From Mytilus edulis (lineage: Eukaryota; Mollusca; Bivalvia; Mytilida; Mytilidae): a DNA stretch of 64,000 bases. Made by a program: the position numbers and the translations under genes. The stretch covers positions 24,584,193 through 24,648,192 of the forward strand of contig NC_092354.1 of assembly GCF_963676685.1 (NCBI RefSeq), written 5' to 3'. Under the pieces are notes generated by a model. It saw only the letters and a list, made by a program, of their open reading frames with translations. It searched no databases and had not been told where the DNA came from. Positions 15,339 to 25,529 of this stretch are shown here, piece by piece (position 1 is the first letter of the stretch; every line of letters starts with the position of its first letter).

Positions 15339-15472
15339 ACATGTTACAACATGTACGAGGTACTTTTGTACATGTTATAACTTGTATTTTGGCATTGTAC
15401 AAATTATAACATGTACAATATTTTTGTACATGTTATAACCTGTACAAAATTGCAACTTGTACACGACATATA
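15339..15472. repeat. Cluster of imperfect palindromes, TTGTACATGTTATAACATGT type
   Basis: Within about 130 bp there are five variants of the same near-palindrome (for example GTACATGTTATAACTTGTA, ATTATAACATGTACAA, TTGTACATGTTATAACCTGT) separated by short AT-rich spacers. Each could form a small hairpin or bind a dimeric protein. Function unknown. Confidence 0.6.
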
Positions 15473-16324
15473 TATCTAATTTAAATTCATTCATGCATGC
15501 AGTAAAACATTTCTTGAATGAGTGAAATTATATGAAACAATTTTTCAAACTTTTATCTTTAATGCGTTTAGCTTAACATGTGAAAAAAAACGGGAAGTGC
15601 GGACTTGTGATAGACAAATGGACAACTATATACATGGTATACAAACAGGAAACATATGTATTGTTATTTTCTAAAGTTATCATATGAAATGTAAAAAAAT
15701 ACCCCATTCAGATATCCTCATTACACATAATTTGTTTAAATGCGTTGAAAGCATGGGAGTGTGTTTTTCCTGCTCCTATATTCGTAAATATTTTCTTCGT
15801 CTTAAAAGTGATTGATGTTTATATTGTTTTTATTAGTCCTGAATTTATAGAAAGAATCACACCTCTTAACACAATCGTAAGAAGAAAGGGGGAAAACCCT
15901 TGAATAACACAGTACAAAACTCCCAGTATATTATATTTTATCATGTCCATTATAACGCCTTATCTATATATTGTTTACTACAAACATGAAACCGACAATA
16001 AAATTATACTACCAGCTATCCAATTGTACCATGTTGGAACTACTTCTACTACTATGTGTTACACGAAGTTCCTCAAATCAGGGACTTAGTATAGAAAGTC
16101 CCTGCTCAAAATAAGGCAAGTTTGACATTTCAAAGAACTCGGGTGCTTTTTCTTTTTATTTTGCCTGGCATTGTCGGTATGTTTTCGGCTTATAAGTTTG
16201 AAATCCCCATTGCACGTTATATGTTGCTTCCCTTATTGTGCAGCCGCAAATATTCCAGAAGTACGTAATAAATACTTAGGATCTCGCACCATGACTAAAA
16301 AAATAAAATAAGTATTAACGAATC

Positions 16325-16445
16325 CTTTTTTTCAGACAGGATAATATGCTCATATCAGGGCCTTTAATAGCTGACTTACTTTGGTCTAATGTGGAGAGTG
16401 GTCTCATTAGCAATCATATACTATAGTACCACATCTCCTTTTAAC
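16325..16445 (-). repeat. Dispersed repeat fragment (TGTGGTATGATTG family)
   Basis: Degenerate inverted copy. On the plus strand it reads CAGGGCCTTTAATAGCTGAC, TGGTCTAATGTGGAGAGTGG, TCTCATTAGCAATCATA, CACATCTCCTT. Non-coding. Confidence 0.5.
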
Positions 16446-16554
16446 ATGTTTAATGGGCGCACTATGTTTGTACGCATTTGGGAACTAAAATGTTTAACGT
16501 TTTCACTCAACTTTTCATTACATTTGCACGCATTTATTTAACGGGCTTATTCAA

Positions 16555-17985
16555 ATCAATCTAGATTGCCAGCATGTTCTCTTTTATTCAAAAAAGTGTC
16601 TCGCAACAAAATTTCAGTGATTTGATACCTGTAGCTGACTTAAATAGTAAAATTATATCAATGCATTAACCAAAACTTACCATATTTACATTTTATTATG
16701 TAAATCTATAAATATAGCTGCATAGTAAATCAGCAATTTTTTATGTCAGAATGCATTGCATTAAACAAATGACAGCAACACTGCAACACAATGTCAACAC
16801 AAATTTATTCCAATCATTTAGATTGCCAGCATATCCTCTTTTTATTCAAAATAGTGTCTTGCAACAAAATTTCAGTGATTTGATACCTCAAGCTGACTCA
16901 TAAAATAAAATTATTTTAACGTGTCAACAAAATTTCAGTGATTTGATACCTCAACAATGCTCAAGCTGACTCATATGATAAAATTATTTTAATGCGTCAA
17001 CAAAATTTCAGTGACTTGATACCTTAAGCTCACTCATATGATAAAACTATTTTTATGCGTCAACAAAATTTCAGTGATTTCATACCTCAAGCTGACTCAT
17101 ACAATACAATTATTTTAACGCATCAACAAAATTTCAGTGATTTGATACCTTGACAATGCTCAAGCTGACTTATATAATAAAATTATTTTAATGTGTCAAT
17201 GAAATTTCAGTGATTTGATACCTTAAGCTGACTCATATGATAAAACTATTTTAACGTGACAACAAAATTTCAGTGATTTGATATTCAACAATGCTCAAGC
17301 TGATTCATATAATAAAATTATTTTAACATGTCAACAAAATTTCAGTGATTTGATATCTCAAGCTGACTCGTATAGTAAAATTATTTTAACGTGTCAACAA
17401 AATTTCAGTGATTTGATACCTTAAGCTGACTCATATATAAAACTTTTTTAACATGTCAACAAAATTTCAGTGATTTGATACTCAACAATGCTCAAGCTGA
17501 TTCATATAATAAAATTATTTTAACACATCAACAAAATTTCAGTGATTTGATATCTCAAGCTGACTCGTATAGTAAAATTATTTTAAGGTGTCAACAAAAT
17601 TTCAGTAATTTGATACCTCAAGCTGACTCATATAATAAAATTATTTTAATTAATGCGTCAACCAAAACTGACCATATTTGCACATTATTATGTAAATCAA
17701 TATAGCAGAATAGTAAATCAACACTATTTTGATGTCAGAATGGATTGCATTAAATAAATTTGGTAGATTGTTGGCATGTCTTATTTTTGTTCAAAATATT
17801 GTCTCGCAACAAATTAAAATTTCAATGATTTGAAACCTCAGGCTGACCATGCTGACTCATATGATAAAATTATTTAAACATGTCCACCAAAACTGACCAT
17901 ATAAGGACTTAATCATGTCTATTTATATGTAAATCTATATAGCAGCATAGCAAATCAGCAATACTTTGATTTTTTTCTGTTTACG
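16555..17985 (+). repeat. Two-level tandem array (~250-bp unit with an expanded ~60-bp subunit)
   Basis: A larger unit occurs three times (starting near 16555, 16815 and 17755). It is marked by GATTGCCAGCAT at the start and TGTAAATCTATA, CAGCATAGTAAATCAGCAAT and GATGTCAGAAT at the end. In the middle unit an internal segment, CAACAAAATTTCAGTGATTT followed by GATACC, AGCTGACTCATAT and AATAAAATTATTTTAA, is repeated about 12 times (16863-17640). Some subunits carry an extra CAACAATGCTCA. The frame at 17475-17705 is translated repeat. Confidence 0.85.
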
Positions 17986-17999
17986 TAATATAAAACTGT

Positions 18000-19240
18000 C
18001 ACTGAAGTCAGTATCTGTATCTGTATTTCCCACTTCTGAATATGGATGGGTATGTCACTGATTCATTTTGGCTATTGTGTGATTGGTGGGTCTGCCCATA
18101 AATAAGTCATGCTTGCTGAGGTGTGCTCATTTAAACCCAGTGGTTCATGATGTTTTGTAAGATACACCTTATCGCTAATCCTGCCTGAGCTGGCTGCTTG
18201 AACTTTTGATGCATATAACAATCACTTATTCATGGTGGCGTCAGATATTTTGTTTTATGACGTCAATATTTTACAGGAACCTGTGTGATATCTATTAATG
18301 GCAGACAAATAGCAATTAGTATACCCGTAGCCAATTTGGGGGGGGGGGGGGGGTCGGACGAGCACCCCCCTTGAAAACTAATAAGCACTGTTAGAGTCAA
18401 TGTTCTGTTCGAATTGTGACTGTTAAAGTCGAGTTTGTGAGTCCAACGAAAACTAATCCAGTAATACATCACCCAATAATGTGACTGACATGAGAGATTT
18501 CCTTTGTACTAACTACTTTCATGACTTTATAATGCAAATTATGAGTAGTTCTCTGCTGGAAAAAGTATACTGTTACACGTAGTATATAATGTCGGTTGGT
18601 TGATTTGTTGGTAGCTAAACAAGTGGCAAATATTCCATTCCTGTTCGCATTGCTAGGCATTTTTTCGAACGTTCACGATATCATTTATAATCCATATTAA
18701 GGACAAATCTAACACAACTGACGAGATTGTTCATAATTATACAACACCTTATGTGCAATACATGCTTCATGTAACACTGTCCAGTGTACAATTTTCTTTT
18801 GAACATTTTAAACAGAATCGTAAATCCAAGGCAAACAAACGTGAATTACGAAAGAATATTTATGAAGAGCCTGTAAAAAATGGGGAACGAAGCAACGTTA
18901 AAAATGATGTTGATAACCCATGATATAAAAATAATGTTCCTATGCGTGGATAACCTCCTTATACGGCTTCTAGATAAAACAAAATCATATCTTTTAATTT
19001 ATGATAGCTGCAAGTGATAACAATTGCCCAATCTTATCTAGCCATTGTTCACTATAAATAAGAATATGAAAAAATAAAGAAAATAGTTACTTTAATATAC
19101 ACATTAATTTTTTTTTCGTATTCTTATTTATAATATAGTCTAAAGTAATTTGCTACTCTGGAAAAATATTAATTAAGATTATTATTATTACTTATGTTTA
19201 CAATCCGAAAAATTAAAATAAAAAGAACTTTGATTTCAAC
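18000..19240. other. Non-coding DNA with a G16 tract
   Basis: No supported gene. A run of 16 G occupies 18338-18353, followed closely by a C6 tract (18365-18370); such runs are prone to slippage. The rest is AT-rich. Confidence 0.45.
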
Positions 19241-19242
19241 CA

Positions 19243-19422
19243 ATGAAATGTCGTACACCATTCATTCACACCATTCCCGATTGCACGTTACACGATCACA
19301 CCATTCCGCATACACCATTCCCCTTACACCATAGCACCATACACCTTACACCATGGCACCATACACCTTACACCATTACGCCATACACGTTTTTTTGGGA
19401 AGTTTACACCATCCAAGGGCTG
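19243..19422 (+). repeat. ACACCAT minisatellite plus right inverted end
   Basis: A degenerate tandem of TACACCATTCC/TTACACCATACACC lies at 19250-19390. It is followed by T7 and the sequence GGGAAGTTTACACCATCC to CTG (19397-19422), which is the inverse of 9093-9118. Open frames across it are translated repeat. Confidence 0.7.
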
Positions 19423-19745
19423 ACCTTCTATTCGTTTCCAGTTCCAATTTGAACACAAAATTATATAGATCTGCAAGAGTAAACCGAGGGTTTTTCATTT
19501 CCGGACATATAAGTTCTCTATATATAGAAATTGACCCAAATGAACTTACTTTTGAATAAACTTAACATAACAGCATTGTTGTACTTTTTCAGATTTAGAC
19601 ATTTCAATTTTTAAAGGCAAACTCAATAACAAAATATACGACAGAAGGGATGCTTTTTCATTTCCAATTATTAATTTTCATTTTTTAGCCGGCGACGCTA
19701 CATCATGTGTTTGATATCACAACTCGTTACTATAATTACTTAAAA
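19423..19745 (+). repeat. Second copy of the ~1.2-kb segment, right part
   Basis: Matches 7466-7760 in order and orientation (TTCTATTCGTTTCCAGTTCC, GAACTTACTTTT, ACAGCATTGTTGTACTTT, TGCTTTTTCATTTCCAATTA). It starts directly after the right inverted end. Confidence 0.7.
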
Positions 19746-20400
19746 CATTGTCTGTTTCTTTCGTAGATTTTCGTGGATTTTTGTAGTCTTTTTAAGTCGT
19801 TTTAGGGATGTATGAATACACGTCCACGTTTAATGTTTAGCTCCAAAGTGTATAGTTGTCGTTTTGACACTATCCCTACATCTATGTCAGTAGTATGTAG
19901 TTCAGTTGTCGTTTTTTTATGTGGTCCATCAATGTTTCTCGCTTCTCGCTTTTTCTATACAGATGAGACCATTGGTTATCCGGTTTGATTTGTTTTCACT
20001 AGCCGTTGTGTGGCCTTCATAGCTTGCCGTATGGTGTTAAATTTTAACATATCAAATCTTCTAGTTGTGATGTATCAAATGCGTTTTTAAGATATTTTTT
20101 TTTTCAATGTCTGTAGTTTAGAGTACTGTTGTTTATCCTTACTCAAGAGACATAACATTTACATGTATTTTAACGAAAATACCACACCAGGTGTCGCTAG
20201 TGAAGCAGAAGATAATTATAAAAATAAGAGAATGAAGTATGACTACCGGTGAGGCCAAATGACATAAAAGTAAGCAACAACTATCGGACACCATATGGTC
20301 TTTAGTATTAAAAAAAAACATAACAAACATTCAGCTATAAAAGGCCTCGCAGTGAATAATGTGAAACAATTAAGACGGAAATGATGCTAATTCTTTCTGT
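19746..20400. repeat. Degenerate dispersed repeats
   Basis: 19746-20045 resembles a common mussel repeat (TGTCTGTTTCTTTCGTAGAT, ACACGTCCACGTTTAATG, TCAATGTTTCTCGCTTCTCG, GAGACCATTGGTTATCC). 20215-20380 is a degenerate TGTGGTATGATTG-family copy (GTATGACTACCGGTGAGGCC, CAGCTATAAAAGGCC). No coding capacity. Confidence 0.45.
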
Positions 20401-21440
20401 TATGTTTTGTGGACTTTTTTTTCTTTATTTTACTTTCATAGTTGTATTATCTTTAGCACATACTTACAACTTCTCGTCCAATCAAATTGCTCGAATTTGC
20501 TTTCTAATTCTCATAGTACATACTTTTCCCGTGTACTAAGTAACTACGCATGAATGACCACAAGGGTAAGATTTCATTGTATAATTGTAATCAAGATATT
20601 AGAACAAAAATTGCTACTGGCTATTTTGAAATGAATTCTGTGTTCCAAATTTAACTAAATAGTTTGTAATTAGTTTTCAAACATATTTTTAACATCCTAC
20701 TTATCAATCTTTTGATCGACAATTACAAAAGTTTCTTTCAATAAAATAAAAAGTAATAATTATGGTGCTTTATACCTTAATCTAAAATGTGTAATCCTTT
20801 ATCTTCCATGCAATTACTTTTGTACACAAAAAGAGTCAACCATGAATCTTTTGAAGGGAAATTAATTATAAAGCAATTTGATATATTTAGTCATAAATTG
20901 GTCGATAATTGGTTGCCTAATGTCCAGTGACAAATATTGCATGCATATAATAGTTATCAAAGGTACCAGGATATAAACTATCCACTAGAGTTACCTATGG
21001 GTACATACCAGGGCAGATCCAGACATTTTAAAAATGTGTTTCAACCAAAGGTGTGGGAGGGGGATCCAACTGTTTGTACTCATTCAAAAGCATTTTCAAG
21101 ATAGTTTTAGGTTTTATGTGAAATAAAAAAAAAGTTTTCAAGAATGTAAAGCTTTCACTACAATTTAAGAATTATCTGCTCTTGGTGAATTCATTTTGTC
21201 ATCTTACCATGTAAATAAGTACATGTATAGTAAAACACCGCTTTATATCAATAAAAATACTTACACCAGCAGCTACCTTCTTTACATTCTACAGTCAAGG
21301 GCCTTTTGAAATCCCATTTTCACAATGATATTATAGTGAGTAGATTTACAAAACTACGTAAATGAGCTACATCCAGTCACCCAAAACATATCGATAGACT
21401 AATTACAGGATTACTCAAGTTGTAAATATGTGCTAAATTG
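20400..21440. other. Non-coding DNA
   Basis: AT-rich. It contains small pieces of dispersed families at 20895-20945 (TTGGTTGCCTAATGTCCAGT) and 20950-20975 (GTTATCAAAGGTACCAGGAT, the edge word of the ~350-bp family). No gene supported. Confidence 0.4.
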
Positions 21441-21443
21441 GAT

Positions 21444-21532
21444 ATTGTATAGAAAGGTATATACTATGAAAATAAGAGCTTGGGGCATAGCCCCGCGCTC
21501 TAATTTTCATAGTATATACCTTTCTATACAAT
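21444..21532. repeat. Long foldback hairpin (89 bp)
   Basis: The left arm 21444-21479 begins ATTGTATAGAAAGGTATATA. Apart from one or two positions it is the inverse of the right arm (about 21495-21532) ending TATATACCTTTCTATACAAT. The centre has its own GGGGC ATA GCCCC stem. It could be a foldback/MITE element or a transcribed hairpin. Confidence 0.8.
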
Positions 21533-21684
21533 AACCGAGACATCTTCAAATTTTCGACTCCTATTTATCATCTTCTCGTGTCTTGTGTATTTACTCATAT
21601 ACATAATCGTATAATGCAGTGAAACGAAACTTGTTGATATTTTTTTTAAAGTAATGACACAAAAAACATGAAGTAATGCACTAT

Positions 21685-21692
21685 CTTTGTTT
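21685..21692 (-). terminator. Candidate polyadenylation signal of the EF-hand gene
   Basis: The minus strand reads AATAAA within AATTAAATAAAAC about 85 nt after the stop codon of the cysteine-rich EF-hand gene, a plausible distance for a 3' end. Confidence 0.4.
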
Positions 21693-21774
21693 TATTTAAT
21701 TTCAAAATTGAATAATTTCTGCCTTTTCGATTTTCACTTTGCGATGTAAAACGAATTATGTTCTTGGTCAGATA

Positions 21775-24700
21775 TTACTTTTGTCTATCAAATTCTTCCA
21801 TAGAAATGATTCCATCTTTATCTTCGTCCATGATGGACCAATGATGAAGCACGGTCATGTTGTCCGTTATATGCATATGTTCCAAGGCTTTTTTGAACTC
21901 ACACTCTTCCATAATGCCATTTCTTTGAAAAAAAGAGTTAACATATTTAAAAAAAAAAATAGATTCAATTATTGTGTAGAACATTGTCTGTTCATAATAA
22001 ATAAATTGCATTGGAAATCCAAAAGGAGTTCCATTGCCAGGCATTATAGATGTGTTAAGTTACAATGTGAAAATAAATGATAAACCTGGGGAATTTATGT
22101 GATTTTTTAAGTCACTTATTTGATTGAAGAATACGTATAAAGATGACATAAATCTAATACTTAAAGTTTCGCTCTATTAATTCTAAATATGTGCTTTTTA
22201 TAAAAGACCGTTATAGAACCTTTTTTTCAAAATGACTTATTGCACTATATTTTGAGAAATTATAGAAAAAATTATATAAAAAAAAAATGGAAAACAAAAT
22301 AGAAGATATCCTACGAAAGCAAAAACACAAAACAACAAGAGTAGCAAACATCCTTAAGAAAATGTGTATAGTCAGCATGAACAAGTTGCATTTGTCATTT
22401 TGATCTCTTTTAAAAAAAGAGAAAAAATATTTTTTATTAGTTGCCTTCTTGTAACAAGATACATAACAAAAACAAGACTACATTAATTAAGCCGTTAGTT
22501 TTCTCGTTTGAATTGTTTTACATTGTCGTTTCGGGTCCTTTTGTAGCTGATTATGCGGTATGGGCTTTGCTCATTGTTGGAGGCCGAACGGGAATTTTAG
22601 GTTGTAAATGTCTGTCATTTTGGTCTCGTGTGAAGAGTTGTCTCATTGCATACCACATCTATTTTTTTTATATAACATGACTAAGGTGTCTTTGGAAGTG
22701 ACAACCTAAGCTTACTTGATTTTTTGTGTTTTTCTTATCGCTCCAACTTGAATATAAACACGTGCTGCGACAACAAAATAGTGAGCCAAAAACTTGTGCA
22801 CGTACATGAAAAATAAGAAAACCAATTTGATGATGCCTTACTACATGTATTTGGGGATGAAACCTAAATACTTCACCAATAGTCTAACAAAGTTTCAATG
22901 ATAACCGACGACATAATCAAGAAAGTAATTATGTGTAAATGGTTATTAAAGGTACCAAGACTGGCATGTAATACGCCAGACGCGCGTTTCTTCTAAATAA
23001 GACTCATCAGTGACGCTTCCATCAAAATAGTTAAACAAACAAGTATAAAGTTGAAGAGCTCTGAGGACCCAAATTTTCCAAATGTTGTGCCAAATACGGC
23101 TAAGGTAGTCTATGCCTGAGATAAGAAAATCCTTAGTATTTCGATTAATTTATGCTTTTGTAAACAGTAAATTTATAAAAATGATATATAATTGATATGT
23201 ATGTCAACACCGAAGTGCTGACAACTGGGATGATGATACCCTCGGTGACGAAACGTGCACCAGCAGTGGCATCTATCCAATGGAATGACTAGTTATCAAT
23301 GGCACCAGGCTTATAATTTAACACGTGTAAATGATGTCCTACTAAAGACCAAAGTGTCTGATTAAGTTTCAATGATTTCCATCTAAATGACCAAAAGTCT
23401 TAAGTTTTGAAAGGTACCTACTACATCATCCAGTGTCTAATCGTTTTAGAATGATGCTTTACGACTTAACTTATTGTTTAATAGACTTTCAAAGATGTCC
23501 TACACTATAACATAGTGTCTAATAGCGTTTCAATTACCATCTACTGCATCTTTAAGTGTCTAATTGAGTTTCAATGATGTCCTTCTTCATGAACAAGCGT
23601 TTAATTGAGTTTCAATGATCACCTACTACATCATCAAGTGTTTAATTAATTTTCAATGATGTCCTACCATATAACCTAGTTATCTCATAGAGTTCCAATG
23701 ATCACATACTACATCTTAAAGTGTATAGTTGAGGTTCAATGATGTCTTACTACATGAACAAGTATTTAATTCAGTTTCAATGATCACCTGCTTCATCATC
23801 AAGTGTTTAGTTGAGTTTCAATGATGTCCCATTATATAACCTAGTGTCTAATAGAGTTTCAATGATCACCTACTACATCTTTAAGTGTCTGATTGAGTTT
23901 AAATGATGTCCTACTATATAACCGGGTGTCTAATAGCGTTTCAATGATCACATACTACATCTTTAAGTTTTCTCAAATTAAAGAACGTTACAAAATGACA
24001 CATTTTACATGGATTATACAGGAAAAAACACTATTTTTTTAAGTACAAACTAAACAAAATGACAAAATTGTTAAATAAATCAGGACAAGTTAGCTTTCAG
24101 ACAATACTTTGAGAATATAAAAAGAAAAGATAGGGTCACCGTACGTTTTTTTTTCTTTTCTAAAATACAAAATAGGAAAATTCCATGTAGATTCCTTCAG
24201 AAAATTTACTTTTTTAGAGTTACCTCTCCTTTAAATGCAAATTTGGAAATATTTCAAAACAACAAAAAATAATCTAAACTTGTAAAAATATTAATATTTA
24301 TAAGTTATATTTTTATAAATTGGATCTTTTAAATAAAAATTCACATTGAATATCTTGGGTTTCATTGATGTCACCCTACATATATAAAATGCAAATCGTG
24401 TTTCAAAGATGGCTTTTTTCATAGTCAAGTATCAAATCGAATTTCAATGATTTCCGACTTCATAAACAAGTGTCTTAACGAACTTTAATAATGTTCCACT
24501 ACGTAACCACGTATAAATTCAAGATTCAATAAAGTCGTACTACATTGAAAGAAAAGATACCAGGATTAAATTTAAGTGTATACTCAAGTTGTAGTGGTGC
24601 CCTTTTAAACCACCATTTGTATATTATGGTTGTGAAGAATGTTTTACTTTATTGCCAAGACTAGAGACTTTCTTATTCTTTACTCAAAGCAATCTTTTAC

Positions 24701-25408
24701 TGTGATTCATTATCATTCGTTGGATAGCAATGTTCGTGGTTTTCGTGGGTACAGGTGAACAACGAAGTTAAATGTTTCACGAAATACAAAGTTTCTATCA
24801 GTCGTATGCCGACTTTGGCAACACACGATATTACATATCCACGAAAAGGCAAATTTTCGGAATCCACGAAAATTGGTACCCACGAAAATATATGAATCGA
24901 CCGTATTTAGACACATCTGTATGTAAAGGCATCATTCATATTAACCAAAGGATTGATTAAACAAGCGATAACGGACAGCAATTCAGAGTGAAATTTTATA
25001 GATATATATGGTAAGAAAGGTAAATGATTTTGTGACTTTTTTCCCTCATTATTCAGAAATCTAAGTTCCTTATACTCACTTGTTGATATCTAGTCCAATA
25101 AATGTAAGATAGGCAGAAATACCCGTAGTATCATTTGAAACATGACGGCGTTTTCGTTTGGCGTTATAACACCTGCATCCAGTTCCACGTTCAAAACAAT
25201 GTTTTCCTCTTGGCTCTGTACGGCATTTACATCCACAACAGAATATGTTACATTTTTTAATCCCACAGCAAGGTGTTCCGGGCGTGCAATCCCTGCAATG
25301 ATCTCTAAAAGGTTTGCGACAGCAATCCCCGCTGACGGTTTTCATGACAACTGACCAAATAACAACTAGAAGCGCCAACTGTAGAAGTTTCCTCTCAAGT
25401 AATGACAT
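21775..25408 (-). CDS. Secreted cysteine-rich protein with two EF-hands, two exons
   Basis: Exon 1 is 25408-25080 and exon 2 is 21922-21775. The donor AA/GTGAGT and acceptor CAAAG join in phase 2 and complete the first EF-hand loop exactly across the junction, giving 158 residues. Residues 1-27 are a signal peptide. Residues 29-80 hold 14 cysteines in pairs and CxC motifs (positions 29, 30, 38, 41, 47, 48, 53, 57, 58, 60, 62, 71, 78, 80). Residues 84-88 (KRKRR) are a possible furin-type site. The EF-hand loops are residues 107-118 (DINKNGIMEECE) and 142-153 (DEDKDGIISMEE), both with correct ligand positions. The product should be extracellular and bind calcium; the cysteine domain is not identified. 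TTTTGTAG directly before the ATG could be an acceptor of a 5' UTR intron. The 3.2-kb intron carries a tandem array and inserts. Confidence 0.82.
22440..22672 (-). repeat. Dispersed repeat (TGTGGTATGATTG family), inverted copy
   Basis: The plus strand reads CGTTAGTTTTCTCGTTTGAA, TTGTTTTACATTGTC, TGCGGTATGGGCTTTGCTCA, TTTTGGTCTCGTGTGAAGAG, TTGTCTCATTGCATACCACA. It lies in the intron of the EF-hand gene. The open frame at 22441-22680 is repeat translation. Confidence 0.65.
22880..23990 (+). repeat. Diverged ~60-bp tandem array, interrupted
   Basis: The unit is built from GTGTCTAATTGAGTTTCAAT, GAT(G/C)ACCTACTACAT and CATCAAGTGTTTAATTGAG, alternating 'ATGATGTCCTACTATATAACC' and 'ATGATCACCTACTACATC' halves. 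At least 12 halves are visible from 23330 to 23990, and one at 22885-22925 lies on the other side of an inserted ~370-bp element. Degenerate units continue at 24355-24560. It lies within the intron of the EF-hand gene. Confidence 0.7.
22955..23330 (-). repeat. Dispersed ~350-bp family, copy A (hammerhead-like, best preserved)
   Basis: Read on the minus strand: a UUCG-type stem-loop (23203-23222), the CTCAGGCATAGACTACC block, then a 3' hammerhead-like motif at 23018-22972 with GCGTCA, CTGATGA, GTCT, a five-base loop, AGAA, GAAA, CGCGCG, TC and TGGCGT. Both edges show TTATNAANGG(C/T)ACCA words. The element is inserted in the 22.9-24.0 kb tandem array. Confidence 0.78.
24000..24700. other. AT-rich intronic DNA
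   Basis: Intron of the EF-hand gene. Apart from degenerate array units at 24355-24560, nothing is supported. Confidence 0.4.
24715..24905. mobile_element. MITE-like element with CACGAAA motifs
   Basis: TTCGTGGTTTTCGTGGGTAC on the left and CCACGAAAATTGGTACCCAC on the right are inverted, around a non-coding core with further CACGAAA words. Same family as 1495-1660, in a different subtype. Confidence 0.5.
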
Positions 25409-25529
25409 CTACAAAATACTTAAAATTAATAAACAGTTCGTATTTTTTTTTTTTTCAATTTTTATTTTGGTGACATCTGCCTTTTTCATTGCTATGTGTT
25501 GTTCACACATAATCTATTTAAACTAAAAG

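Noticed and set aside
17475-17705. Open frame with repeated peptide QADSYNKIIL
   Set aside because: Translation of the ~60-bp tandem unit. Neighbouring units differ in length and would break the frame.
22441-22680. 79-codon plus-strand frame
   Set aside because: Lies wholly within a dispersed repeat copy.
23224-23270. Second hammerhead-like motif (GACGAAACG with CACCAG) in the same repeat
   Set aside because: On the sense strand of the element the boxes are inverted and the sequence is better explained as a simple hairpin (GGACG TTT CGTCC in copy C).
22880-23990. CRISPR-like array
   Set aside because: Units are continuous tandem repeats without unique spacers, and the genome is clearly eukaryotic.
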